Positions 1 to 8,084 of a stretch of 56,037 nucleotides of DNA are shown in pieces. The DNA lies in contig CAZWVF010000011.1 in assembly GCA_964637695.1 (NCBI GenBank), positions 1 to 56,037 of the forward strand. Reading direction: 5' to 3'. How positions within the stretch are numbered: the first letter of the stretch is position 1; each line of letters opens with the position of its first letter. The notes below the pieces were generated by a model. The model did not search any database and was not told the origin of the DNA. It saw only the letters and a list, made by a program, of their open reading frames with translations. This DNA is from JAGLTZ01 sp964637695. Its GTDB lineage: Bacteria > Blakebacterota > Blakebacteria > Blakebacterales > Blakebacteraceae. A program made the position numbers and the translations under genes.

Positions 1-837
1 GGCAGTACTGTCGATGTGGAAACCGATGATGAAATCGGGGCTCTGGCCGAGACCTTCAACACCATGTCTCTCGAATTGAGGAAGAGAGAAGAGGAGATCA
101 GGCGTTCTGAAAGGCTCTCTGCCATCGGGGAAACCGCATCTGTGATCGCACATGAGATGAAAACACCCCTGACGAGCGTCCAGACCTATGTGGACATGCT
201 GATGTACCGGTATGATGATCCTGCGTTCCGGGGCAGCTTCACCAGAATCATTGAAGATCAGGTCACCCGTCTGGGAAAACTGGTCGATGATCTGCTCGAA
301 TATAGTCGTGATCCCAGGCTGAACCTCCACGACCTGGATATAAATATCCATATTCACCAGGCTGTGGATTTTTTCGGTGACATGCTTATGAGCCATAAGG
401 TATCGGCCCTGGAGCATTATTCGGCTCAGAGTCCGGTAAAGGCAGATCCCGATAAGCTGGAGCAGGTATTCTTCAATCTGATCAAGAATGGTATAGAAGC
501 CCAGGGTGAAGGTGGGGCGATATCCACTATGAGTTTCGAAGGGGATGGAAGCGTGTTCGCTCTTATTGCAGATGGTGGTAGAGGAGTACCGAAGGACCTG
601 GCGGATAACATATTTGAACCTTTCTATACCACCAAGCCGAAGGGAACGGGACTCGGTCTTGCGATAGCCAGGAAGATCGTCGAGGCACATGGGGGTGAAA
701 TCTCACTGTATGCACCTCTCGATTCCCTGCCATCAGACTGGCAGGAACCATTGCGTCGGACCATGGGAGATCACTGGCCCGGAGTGGGAAAAGGTTCATG
801 TTTTGTAGTCGAACTCCCGGTAGAAAAAGAGGAGTGA
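1..837 (+). CDS. Sensor histidine kinase (5' end outside window)
   Basis: This is the C-terminal part of a membrane sensor kinase that autophosphorylates on His and would phosphorylate the regulator encoded next. The visible part starts in the last helix of a HAMP linker (DDEIGALAETFNTM). A HisKA dimerisation domain follows, with the H-box SVIAHEMKTPLTS (His at visible residue 51). The HATPase_c domain shows an N-box (NLIKNGIEA), a G1-like DGGRGVP and the G2 stretch GTGLGLAIARKIVEAHGG. The reading frame is open to base 1, so the sensor and transmembrane part lies upstream of the window. The stop is 3 nt before the response-regulator start, so the two are co-transcribed and probably cognate. 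The sensed signal cannot be told. Confidence 0.95.
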   Translation, partial: GSTVDVETDDEIGALAETFNTMSLELRKREEEIRRSERLSAIGETASVIAHEMKTPLTSVQTYVDMLMYRYDDPAFRGSFTRIIEDQVTRLGKLVDDLLEYSRDPRLNLHDLDINIHIHQAVDFFGDMLMSHKVSALEHYSAQSPVKADPDKLEQVFFNLIKNGIEAQGEGGAISTMSFEGDGSVFALIADGGRGVPKDLADNIFEPFYTTKPKGTGLGLAIARKIVEAHGGEISLYAPLDSLPSDWQEPLRRTMGDHWPGVGKGSCFVVELPVEKEE

Positions 838-840
838 TAA

Positions 841-2003
841 ATGGCACAAATTCTGGCCATTGACGATGAAACCAGCATCCTGGAATCGTACAGAGTCGCC
901 CTTGAGGATGTTCACGATATCACATTGGTGGAGAATGGCGAAGAGGGTCTTAAGGCCCTCGAATCCGGTCTTTTCGATCTGGTTCTACTGGATATCTCGA
1001 TGCCGGGGATGTCAGGATTGGAAGTTCTGAGCGAGATTCGCCAGGAGGGTTATGATTGCGCCGTTCTCATGATAACGGTTCACAAGGATGTTGAGATTGT
1101 CGTCGAAGCGATGAAGTCCGGAGCCGATGATTATCTGACCAAACCTTTTAAAGTCGCCGATCTGTGGCATACAGTTGACCGTTCCCTGAAGGTGATCGAT
1201 CTGGAACGTAAGAACAGGTCTCTCCAGGCAAGCCTGGAAGCCACCGAATCAAGGGGAGAGATCGTATACGTTTCAGAAGCGATGAAATCTGCTTTCGGAT
1301 TGCTGGAGAAAGCGGCACCGACAGATTCCTCGGTACTGATCACGGGTGAATCGGGGACCGGAAAGGAACTTGCCGCCCAGTTTATTCACGAGCGATCAAA
1401 CAGATCTGGCTTGCCATTGATTACTGTCAATTGTGCCGCCATTCCAGATACATTACTCGAATCAGAACTGTTCGGTCACGAAAAGGGTGCTTTCAGCGGA
1501 GCCCTGGANNNNNNNNNNNNNNNNNNNNNNNNNNNNNNNNNNNNNNNNNNNNNNNNNNNNNNNNNNNNNNNNNNNNNNNNNNNNNNNNNNNNNNNNNNNN
1601 NNNNNNNNTGAAGACACCCGCTCTTGAACTGAGCGATGAAGTCAAGGAAGTGTTTGAAGTCTACAACTGGCCGGGAAACGTTCGTGAGTTGAGGAATCTC
1701 ATCGAGAGGTTAACCGTTCTCGAACCAGGTCCCGAAGTAGCAATAGATGGTCTTCCCGAGCATATGCTGAGTGCATATGCAGAGGAAATAGGGGTTCCGA
1801 TTACGACGGCTACAGGATCGCGGTACAAGGGTGCTGTCGAGGAATTCAGACGGGCATTCATCGTTCGGGCTATGCGTGTGGCAGAGGGCAGTCAGGTGCG
1901 TGCTGCAGAGATTCTTGGCCTTCACAGGAATACGCTGATCCACCATCTGCGTTCATTCAATATTGGACCTGAAGAATACAGGCAGGAAAGTACTCCTGAT
2001 TAA
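841..2003 (+). CDS. NtrC-family sigma-54-dependent response regulator (interrupted by assembly gap)
   Basis: This is a receiver - AAA+ - Fis-HTH activator of sigma-54 RNA polymerase. The receiver (about residues 3-120) has the acidic pair IDDE, the phospho-acceptor in LVLLDISMPG and the Lys in LTKPF. The AAA+ domain has Walker A GESGTGKE and the sigma-54 contact loop, here GAFSGA with Ser for the usual Thr. Bases 1509-1608 are N. The downstream half resumes in another reading frame with WPGNVRELRNLIER and a C-terminal HTH (AAEILGLHRNTLIHHL). Walker B, sensor I and the R-fingers are missing, which for this family means more than 100 nt, so the 100 N are a placeholder and not the true gap length. 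The start is supported by GAGG about 9 nt upstream. Confidence 0.93.
1509..1608. other. Assembly gap of 100 N inside the NtrC-type regulator
   Basis: There are exactly 100 N, and the reading frame differs on the two sides. The missing part should encode the middle of the AAA+ domain, so real sequence is absent here. Confidence 0.99.
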
Positions 2004-2102
2004 TTCTCACGGGTGATGCAACGGTTACCAATCGATTGTGCACATTTCCTGATACTGCATAACCTGTCGTGCTCACCTGCAGACGGTTTAATCCCAGCAA
2101 AC

Positions 2103-2116
2103 GGGATAATTATCCC
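2103..2116. promoter_or_regulatory. Perfect 14-bp palindrome upstream of the sigma-54 promoter (candidate enhancer site)
   Basis: The sequence GGGATAATTATCCC is a perfect palindrome about 115 nt upstream of the expected start site of the -24/-12 promoter. That is a normal distance for a bacterial enhancer-binding protein site. The protein that binds is inferred, with the regulator encoded just upstream as the obvious candidate. Confidence 0.45.
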
Positions 2117-2138
2117 CATTATGCAGGTCATCCGAGCT

Positions 2139-2161
2139 AACTTGTTAGTGTAAAGCAAGTT
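2139..2161. promoter_or_regulatory. Dyad AACTTG-N11-CAAGTT upstream of the sigma-54 promoter
   Basis: This interrupted inverted repeat has 6-bp arms and lies about 75 nt before the expected transcription start. Together with the palindrome at 2103 it could form a two-site enhancer. Function is inferred from position only. Confidence 0.35.
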
Positions 2162-2199
2162 ACGCAAATCTAGCTGCAGAAGGCCGCTTTAGCCGTTAA

Positions 2200-2215
2200 T
2201 GGCATACGAATTGCT
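2200..2215 (+). promoter_or_regulatory. Sigma-54 (-24/-12) promoter
   Basis: TGGCA, six bases, then TTGCT fits the sigma-54 consensus TGGCAC-N5-TTGCW closely. The GG and GC dinucleotides have the required 10-bp spacing. It sits 47 nt upstream of the receiver gene at 2262 and directly downstream of a gene for a sigma-54 activator. Transcription would start near 2226. Confidence 0.65.
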
Positions 2216-2261
2216 CCCATTTTTATCTGATGCTTGATACATCTGATCAAAGAGGGACGAG

Positions 2262-2798
2262 ATGATTGCCATTCAGAAAGGTCCGTCGCCCGACACAGCC
2301 AGGTTGGAAACCGATGCAGCAGCAGTACCGATGCCTTTCACAAATGGTTCAAAGCTTAATCGCATCCTCGTAATCGAATCGGATGACGCACTGAGGAATG
2401 CGATAACAGGTGCACTGGGCGTAGCGGTACATGTATTCGGGGCCGCGTCTGGTAAGGAAGCCCTGAGACTTCTGGAGGAGTATGCTCCGACGAAGGTGAT
2501 TTTGAACCTCCAGATGAATGATATGGATGGATTCACTCTTCTGGAGAAGATTCAGACAAAACTCCCGAAGACCAGAGTAATTATTACCTCCGATTCAGGG
2601 GAATACGACTTGGTCTGTCGTGTTACTGAATCGGGAGTTGATGAGTTTCTGGAGAAACCTTACAGCACAAAGGACCTGTTCGCATCTCTGGATAGTTCAG
2701 CAGACAGAGTTGATACGCATCTGGACTACTGGACGATCGCAAACAGGAACAGAGAAAAAAGCCGGCTGCGCCGTCAGGTCTCACTGGTATATGCATAA
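2262..2798 (+). CDS. Atypical receiver-domain protein (phospho-Asp replaced by Asn)
   Basis: This is a 178-aa protein with one receiver fold (about residues 33-150) after an unstructured 30-residue N-terminus, and no output domain. The acidic cluster (VIESDD) and the conserved Lys (FLEKPYS, Lys132) are present. The residue aligned with the phospho-acceptor is Asn82 (VILNLQMNDMDG, where active receivers have LLDIQMPDMDG). It should therefore not be phosphorylated in the usual way and may act as a locked receiver or a protein-docking module. It has a good RBS (AGAGGGACGAG) and is the first gene of a three-gene operon behind a sigma-54-type promoter. The C-terminal 30 residues are basic and of unknown role. 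Confidence 0.85.
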   Translation: MIAIQKGPSPDTARLETDAAAVPMPFTNGSKLNRILVIESDDALRNAITGALGVAVHVFGAASGKEALRLLEEYAPTKVILNLQMNDMDGFTLLEKIQTKLPKTRVIITSDSGEYDLVCRVTESGVDEFLEKPYSTKDLFASLDSSADRVDTHLDYWTIANRNREKSRLRRQVSLVYA

Positions 2799-2837
2799 AC
2801 AATCAACGGCCTGGCGAACTGAAAGAAGACCGGATAA

Positions 2838-3047
2838 ATGATCGCTTACAATGCACAGATGCAGAGACTTCTCATCGATCTGGGGCTGAAGCTCGAGGCT
2901 TTTGACACTACTGTCCGGTTTCTGATGAGGGACCTGCCCTCTGATCATCCCGGAATGAAGGATATTGAAAGGATCCGGGCAGATGTTTCATCTCTCCAGG
3001 CTGTAATCGTGGATTGCATTACCCAGAATGGTTCGCGGGGAATGTGA
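2838..3047 (+). CDS. Small helical protein, hypothetical (DHp-like?)
   Basis: This is a 69-aa all-helical protein with no recognised family. Its second half (DHPGMKDIERIRADVSSLQA) resembles the second helix of histidine-kinase dimerisation hairpins, and the first half could be the partner helix. There is no H-box and no ATPase domain, so it would be at most a binding scaffold for receivers. That is inference from sequence character, not a family match. The gene lies between two receiver genes, 39 nt after the first, and its TGA stop overlaps the ATG of the next by one base, which argues for translational coupling. The Shine-Dalgarno sequence is weak. Confidence 0.6.
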   Translation: MIAYNAQMQRLLIDLGLKLEAFDTTVRFLMRDLPSDHPGMKDIERIRADVSSLQAVIVDCITQNGSRGM

Positions 3048-3499
3048 TGAGTACCGAATTTAAGGAAAAGGTGAATATGCAACACTCTATCTCATGCAGA
3101 CTCAATGAACGCGGGGAATCTATTTTAATAGTGGATGACGATCCGATGATTCTGGAACTGGGCAAATCGGTGCTGGGCCTCTACGGATATGAGGTGGTGA
3201 CTGCATCAACATGTGAAAAAGCCTTCAGTATAATTGAATCAGATAATACTCCGATTGCACTGGCCATCCTGGATCTGAACCTCAAAGACAGAAGAGAGGG
3301 CATGGCAATCGCCACATTCCTGCACTCGAACAATCCCACCGTGAAGATCATTATCTGCAGCGGATCGGAGCCTTTAATCAAAGCGATAGATCCAACCGGA
3401 GAAATAGTGGATACCTGTCTGAACAAGCCTTATGAGATGTACGTACTTGCCAATGAAGTGGAACGACTCCTCTCCCTCAGGATGGAGGAGATCTGCTGA
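3047..3499 (+). CDS. Single-domain response regulator
   Basis: This is a stand-alone CheY-like receiver with no output domain. It has the full active-site set: acidic pair in LIVDDDP, phospho-Asp in LAILDLNL, Ser in IICSGSE, and Lys in CLNKPYE. It probably relays or competes for phosphate from a kinase, perhaps the one at the start of the window. The ATG at 3047 overlaps the preceding stop (TGATG). A second in-frame ATG at 3077 has a better Shine-Dalgarno (AAGGAAAAGGTG) and would give a 141-residue protein that starts just before the domain. Either start leaves the receiver intact. Confidence 0.88.
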   Translation: MSTEFKEKVNMQHSISCRLNERGESILIVDDDPMILELGKSVLGLYGYEVVTASTCEKAFSIIESDNTPIALAILDLNLKDRREGMAIATFLHSNNPTVKIIICSGSEPLIKAIDPTGEIVDTCLNKPYEMYVLANEVERLLSLRMEEIC

Positions 3500-3593
3500 A
3501 TATTGCTAATGCCTGATCTGTTCCGGTAACACTCTCCCTTTATTGCTTATCCCTGTGATCACTTTGAAGTAATTCGAGAATGTCGCTCAATAA

Positions 3594-4688
3594 TCAATCA
3601 ATCCGTGCCGCGATGATCCTATCCACTATTCCCATGAACTGGCCCCAACCCGTGCTGCGATTGCGGCCCGGAGCTGTCTTGTGTGCGATAACCATATCTA
3701 GTTCGGGAATCACCGTGATGTACTGACCGTACGCTCCTTTACCGGTATATGCACCCCGGAATTCCACGGCAACCTCGGGTCCATCCCATACCCACCACAT
3801 ATATCCGTAACCGAATACGTCGTCACGTCTCCGTTCAGGATTCATCTCTTCCAGAGGAGTGATGACGCTGACTATGCGGTGTGCCCAGCCGCGCGGAATG
3901 ATCTGCCTGCCGGCCCAGTTTCCTTCGCGCAGCATCAGGTACCCGATCCTGGCCATGTCCCGGACAGAGAGAACCATATGATAGGCCGGATACATTGATC
4001 TGTTCAGGTTGCCTGATTTTCTGTGTATGGAACGGTCAAAATCCTGGAAGCCGAGAGGTTCGGCCAGGTCGGTCTGAAGGGCGTCATAGATATCTCTACC
4101 GGTCATCTTCTCGAATGCCGCGCCGGCAGCGTTGAAATCCCAGTTGTTGTAAAGGTAGTACTCGCCCGGTTTCTGAGAACCTCTGGGAGGGGCTTCTGCC
4201 AGGTTATCCCCCGAGTTGGATGCGGCATGATAGATCCCCGATCTTGCAGATATCAGATGCTCGACCGTTGCGTCCTTTTCGATCTCGAGAAGTCCGCCGT
4301 GATCGGTCATTCCCAGATCTGTCAGGGTTTTGCTCAGATCTATGGTTCCATCCGCGACGTAGTTGCCGTAGAGCATGGCCAGAATGCTTTTCCGGACTGA
4401 TGCCAGGTATGTAAGCGTATCGATATTTCCGTATTCGTAGAGAACCCTTCCTCCCACAATAACCATAAAACCGGTTGTATCGAGTGTCTCTGCATACTTT
4501 CCGGCTTCTGCCAGTTTTCCGCGGTTGTAGCCCACCGATTCGGTGGATTCGATCCGTTCCCACGATTCACTCGGGAATACAGGTACCTGGGCACAGACTC
4601 CTGTGGATGCAAGCAGCAACAGGCTCGAAATCGTGAGAGTGCAGAGCCTCAACCGCTTTTTATATTCAATAATCGAAAGTTCAGACAT
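3594..4688 (-). CDS. Secreted serine hydrolase, beta-lactamase/PBP4 (class C) family
   Basis: This 364-aa exported member of the beta-lactamase-related (PF00144) serine hydrolases has a signal peptide up to about GVCAQ. The catalytic S-x-x-K is ASVRKS (Ser97, Lys100), and a Y-x-N-type motif follows in YLYNNWDF. Family members include esterases, D-aminopeptidases and DD-peptidases, so the substrate is open. It lies 65 nt behind the S9 peptidase gene on the same strand, with its own GGAGG Shine-Dalgarno, so the two secreted hydrolases are probably co-transcribed. The length is normal for a single-domain member with no Pab87-like C-terminal extension. Confidence 0.88.
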   Translation of the reverse strand: MSELSIIEYKKRLRLCTLTISSLLLLASTGVCAQVPVFPSESWERIESTESVGYNRGKLAEAGKYAETLDTTGFMVIVGGRVLYEYGNIDTLTYLASVRKSILAMLYGNYVADGTIDLSKTLTDLGMTDHGGLLEIEKDATVEHLISARSGIYHAASNSGDNLAEAPPRGSQKPGEYYLYNNWDFNAAGAAFEKMTGRDIYDALQTDLAEPLGFQDFDRSIHRKSGNLNRSMYPAYHMVLSVRDMARIGYLMLREGNWAGRQIIPRGWAHRIVSVITPLEEMNPERRRDDVFGYGYMWWVWDGPEVAVEFRGAYTGKGAYGQYITVIPELDMVIAHKTAPGRNRSTGWGQFMGIVDRIIAARID

Positions 4689-4753
4689 CAGGGTCCTCCA
4701 ATTGCCTGAAACTGCTGTCAGGCGTGGTCTCGATATTATTCAATTCATCGACC

Positions 4754-7558
4754 TCAACGACCACCTTTACCCCCGCTATTTCCTTTCTTGGCTCGCTCAA
4801 CTTCCTTCTCGCGATCGAGCAGTGTAACCCCGTCGGTGATCCAGGCAGGAGCTACATCGCCTTTGACGTAATAGCCGAACCACTGGATGATCCTGCGGTG
4901 GTAATCGAGCTGGTTCGGCTTCTGACGCAGGCTGTGGTTCTCCCCTGGATAGACCAGCAGGACGAAATCTTTATCGGCTCGACGCGCGGCATTATAGAGT
5001 TCGATCCCCTGGTGCCAGTCTACAGCACCATCTTCATCGCCGAAAGCCACCAGCAGAGGCGTGTTCATGCTCCTTATGTTGAAAAGAGCAGAGTTGTTCA
5101 TGTAGGCGTCGAGATCCTCCCAGAAGGGTACCTCCATGCGGCCCTGGCTGATCTCGAAGATCCTTGCGTCCGTTCCACCGGAGTTCCAGTAAATGGACAG
5201 GTACATGCTGATCAGATCCGTGAGCGGTGCTCCTGCAACACCAGCCGCGAAAATGTCGGTCTGTGTCACGATGAAGGCTGTCTGATATGCTCCCCACGAG
5301 TGTCCTACAAGGCCGATCCGGTCGGTGTCGATCATGCCTGTCTCCACTACTTTTTCAACCGCTGGTACAACACATTCAACGGCTGAAAGACCGGGGTTGC
5401 GATCTCTGTATACGATGTCGGGCTGGAAGACGAAATAGCCCTCCTGGGTGAATACGGTGGTATTATAGGGGCTTCGTTCCGAGGGTGTGGTGTAGCCGTG
5501 CACAGAAAACGACCTGATCTCATAGATATAGACGATCATGGGGTATTTCCTGCCCGGCACGTAATCCGCAGGATAGAAGAGCGCCCCCTGAAGCGGCCTG
5601 CCGTACACGTTTTCGAAATCGACCAGTTCGGAACGCCCCCAGGCGTATTCGTCCTGGAAGGCATTCGTTGTCGTTACCTGTTCAGCGTCACTGAGGTCGG
5701 GGCCGCCCACGAAGAGGTCCGGCGAGTCGTCGAAATCCTGAATGACATATGCATATGTGTCCGCTTCGTCCGCTTTAACCAGCCGGCTGACACTGGCATC
5801 CAGAAAGAGGAGTGTCTCGGGCTCACGCCCCCGTCTTTTGATCGCGAAGCCGTATTTCTTTGTCCATTCACCACGCATGCTCAGGTAAACGGGCTCTGAC
5901 AGATCTATGTATTCTTCTTCCCGATCGAGTCTGAGATAGCGGTAGATGATCTGCTCATCCGAACCGGAGGTCAACCTTTCGGGCCTGGTGCCGTCGGGAC
6001 GCACTTCCCATATGTTGTACTTGTCGTATAGCAGGAGAGTCCGGTCGTTCTCGGTCCAACCAGCCGATCTGAAGGGGGGTTTCTGTTCCACCGTGTGATC
6101 GTCTTCGAGGTTCACGAAAGAGGTGGGAATTTCACCGGTAATATTGGTGTGAACCTCGGTTTCCAGATTGTATGTGTAATAGTGGTCATCTTCGAGATAG
6201 AGCAGGTATTTCCCTGCCGGACTGCTGCCGAAGAAATATTCCAGGCGCTCCTTTACCAGTGTACGGTCCCCTGTGGCAACGTCGATCACATAGATATCCC
6301 GATATGCCGGCCCGAACATGCGATCCCGGTCATGAGGAGTCTCATCGGTGCCGATCGCCTTCTTCTGTCCTTCAATCAGCGTGACATTTTCCGTGAGATC
6401 GTTCGCGAGCTGGACGAAACGGTTGTTATCCAGGTGCCATACACACAAGAAATTTTCGCGCCTGTTCCTGTTTGCCTGCACTTTCTGCTGGGGCCAGATG
6501 TCCACATCCCGAGCATGCCAGATCTCCACGTTGGCCGGTTCCTCCTCTTCCTCCTCTTCCGCCTTTTCTTCCTGCTCACCGGCTTTGGTGGAGTCCTCCT
6601 CTGATTCCTCCGGTTCCACAGGTTTCTTCTCCCAATCCTTGATGCCGAAGAAGAGGGCGGAACCATCATCGGCCCAGGTGAGAGGACGCATGTCCACAAT
6701 GCGCATTCCTGCAGGGAAATTCTCATCTGCAGAATGATCGTAAACGAGTTTCTCCGAACGCCTTGATGAGAGACGGCGCCAGGCTATTATCTCGTGGGTA
6801 TCATCCTCGTAATCATCGTCCTCCTTGACACGCAGTACTGCCAGGTCGTCGGCTTCTTCCCGCCAGGAAAGTGCGGTGTAGACAGCATTCGAGGAGTCAA
6901 GAGTACGCAAGATTCCAGTGGAAGGATCGTACAGTTGAATTCCGTTCCCGGCCTTGCCTTCGGCGTCAATGATCATGGCAAGCCGATCGCCCTCATCCTG
7001 CCACGAGAAGGAGGAGATATTGCCGAAATTCGTATCGATACCGGTTGCGAGATCCCTGATGACCAGGTCGGCACCATCGCTGTCACGTCCCTCGATGGCA
7101 TATCTTCTTATGGCCAGGTAGTGTCCGTCGTCCCTGAACAGAAAGGAGGAGACCTCTTCGATTATCACTTCTTCTCCCGTGGTAAGATCGAAGAGACCCA
7201 TCTTGTTCCTGACCGGCTTCTTCTGCTTCTTCATTTTTTCCTGAGCTTCTTCTGAGAACCCGATGCTGTAGGCCAGCCACCTGGAATCGTCCGAGAACAC
7301 AGCTCTGGAACCGTATGCCACGACTTTCACTGTATCTGCTCCAAGGCTGTGAATCCTCAGCTCGTTCTCACTGTTCACCCGGTTGATCGAGTATGTCATC
7401 CACCTGCCATCAGGTGATAAGGTCTGGGACCTCAGGGATTCCCATCGTCCGTAATCTTCTGGAGTAAGAGTCGGTTTTTCCTGTGCCGATACGGCAGCAG
7501 CTATCAGCAGGCAGAGGATCAGGGAACCTGCGATTCGAGAGGGTTTTAGTGAAATCAT
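4754..7558 (-). CDS. Secreted S9-family (prolyl oligopeptidase-like) peptidase
   Basis: This is a large exported serine peptidase of 934 aa. A signal peptide ending at VSAQ is followed by a long TolB/WD-like beta-propeller and a C-terminal alpha/beta hydrolase. The nucleophile lies in GLVGHSWGAYQTA (Ser754), the acid is likely in FGDEDGAVDW, and the base is in GENHSLR. The propeller carries a Glu-rich low-complexity insert (about 6536-6622), and the protein ends in a basic Gly/Lys/Arg tail (KKGNSGGKGGR). It probably cleaves oligopeptides outside the cytoplasm. A CGGAG Shine-Dalgarno lies 6 nt before ATG. The serine hydrolase at 4688 follows in the same operon. The preferred residue cannot be read from sequence. 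Confidence 0.92.
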   Translation of the reverse strand: MISLKPSRIAGSLILCLLIAAAVSAQEKPTLTPEDYGRWESLRSQTLSPDGRWMTYSINRVNSENELRIHSLGADTVKVVAYGSRAVFSDDSRWLAYSIGFSEEAQEKMKKQKKPVRNKMGLFDLTTGEEVIIEEVSSFLFRDDGHYLAIRRYAIEGRDSDGADLVIRDLATGIDTNFGNISSFSWQDEGDRLAMIIDAEGKAGNGIQLYDPSTGILRTLDSSNAVYTALSWREEADDLAVLRVKEDDDYEDDTHEIIAWRRLSSRRSEKLVYDHSADENFPAGMRIVDMRPLTWADDGSALFFGIKDWEKKPVEPEESEEDSTKAGEQEEKAEEEEEEEPANVEIWHARDVDIWPQQKVQANRNRRENFLCVWHLDNNRFVQLANDLTENVTLIEGQKKAIGTDETPHDRDRMFGPAYRDIYVIDVATGDRTLVKERLEYFFGSSPAGKYLLYLEDDHYYTYNLETEVHTNITGEIPTSFVNLEDDHTVEQKPPFRSAGWTENDRTLLLYDKYNIWEVRPDGTRPERLTSGSDEQIIYRYLRLDREEEYIDLSEPVYLSMRGEWTKKYGFAIKRRGREPETLLFLDASVSRLVKADEADTYAYVIQDFDDSPDLFVGGPDLSDAEQVTTTNAFQDEYAWGRSELVDFENVYGRPLQGALFYPADYVPGRKYPMIVYIYEIRSFSVHGYTTPSERSPYNTTVFTQEGYFVFQPDIVYRDRNPGLSAVECVVPAVEKVVETGMIDTDRIGLVGHSWGAYQTAFIVTQTDIFAAGVAGAPLTDLISMYLSIYWNSGGTDARIFEISQGRMEVPFWEDLDAYMNNSALFNIRSMNTPLLVAFGDEDGAVDWHQGIELYNAARRADKDFVLLVYPGENHSLRQKPNQLDYHRRIIQWFGYYVKGDVAPAWITDGVTLLDREKEVERAKKGNSGGKGGR

Positions 7559-7575
7559 CGGTTTCTCCGGTTAGC

Positions 7576-7797
7576 TCAGGTGTTCAGGAATCTGTGGACG
7601 ATCTCTCTGGCAATACGGTCGTCGCCGGGTTTCTGTTCCAGGGCTGTCTGAATCCGATCGGACTGGTCAGGAACTCTGGCGACCAATCCTTCCAGAAGAA
7701 TACGTCCGTTTTCTGGTGTTATCTCCGGATGTGACTGAATGCCCCATACCGGGCGATCAGCATAACGCATGATGTGCACTGCACAGAACTCGTTTCA
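7576..7797 (-). pseudogene. Truncated class I glutamine amidotransferase (C-terminal remnant)
   Basis: About 70 codons match the end of a type 1 glutamine amidotransferase. The diagnostic stretch is RPVWGIQSHPEIT, holding the His and Glu of the Cys-His-Glu triad (usual form W-G-x-Q-x-H-P-E). Homology can be followed back to NEFCAVHIMRY, then stops appear in frame (TGA near 7795, TAG further up). The whole N-terminal part with the nucleophile Cys is missing. It lies just upstream of the S9 peptidase gene on the same strand, with 17 nt between them. It is read as a decayed gene whose 5' part was lost at a rearrangement near 7797. A GTG at 7779 could still start a 67-residue peptide, but it could not be active. 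Confidence 0.7.
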
Positions 7798-7878
7798 TAA
7801 TAACTAATCTGGTCATGCTTTTTCATTTAGGCAACCATTCGCAAAGTCAAAGCAATAAACCTGAATACTCATTCGACA

Positions 7879-7912
7879 GCAGGTTCGAATCCTGCCGAGG
7901 ATTCGGACCTGC
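7879..7912. repeat. 14-bp inverted repeat hairpin with tRNA T-arm-like left half
   Basis: GCAGGTTCGAATCC and GGATTCGGACCTGC form arms with a single mismatch (G-T wobble as RNA) around the 6-nt loop TGCCGA. The left arm plus loop also contains the T-arm pattern GCAGG-TTCGAAT-CCTGC. No matching 5' half of a tRNA exists upstream, so it is not a tRNA gene. It lies between the broken amidotransferase and the SRPBCC gene, with no T-tract after it. A mobile-element end or an integration scar are possible readings. Confidence 0.6.
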
Positions 7913-8084
7913 AAAATGGGTGTTTGAGAACGATTTGGGCATTATGGGCCGCTTATTAATTCTTATCACGAAACATGCCCCAATTGCACATCGTATCAGA
8001 TGAGCAGGCGGGCGAAGGGATGGAGAATTCCTGTCCGACAGGGCTCCAGCACATCGGATCAATCTACAACCCAGGGCAATCACT

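Noticed and set aside
4724..5386. 220-codon frame on the plus strand opposite the S9 peptidase
   Set aside because: It is a mirror of the conserved catalytic domain on the minus strand, with no independent support.
7861..7912. A tRNA gene, because of the T-arm-like GCAGG-TTCGAAT-CCTGC
   Set aside because: There is no matching acceptor 5' strand, D-arm or anticodon arm upstream. The stretch folds better as a longer 14-bp hairpin with its own right side.
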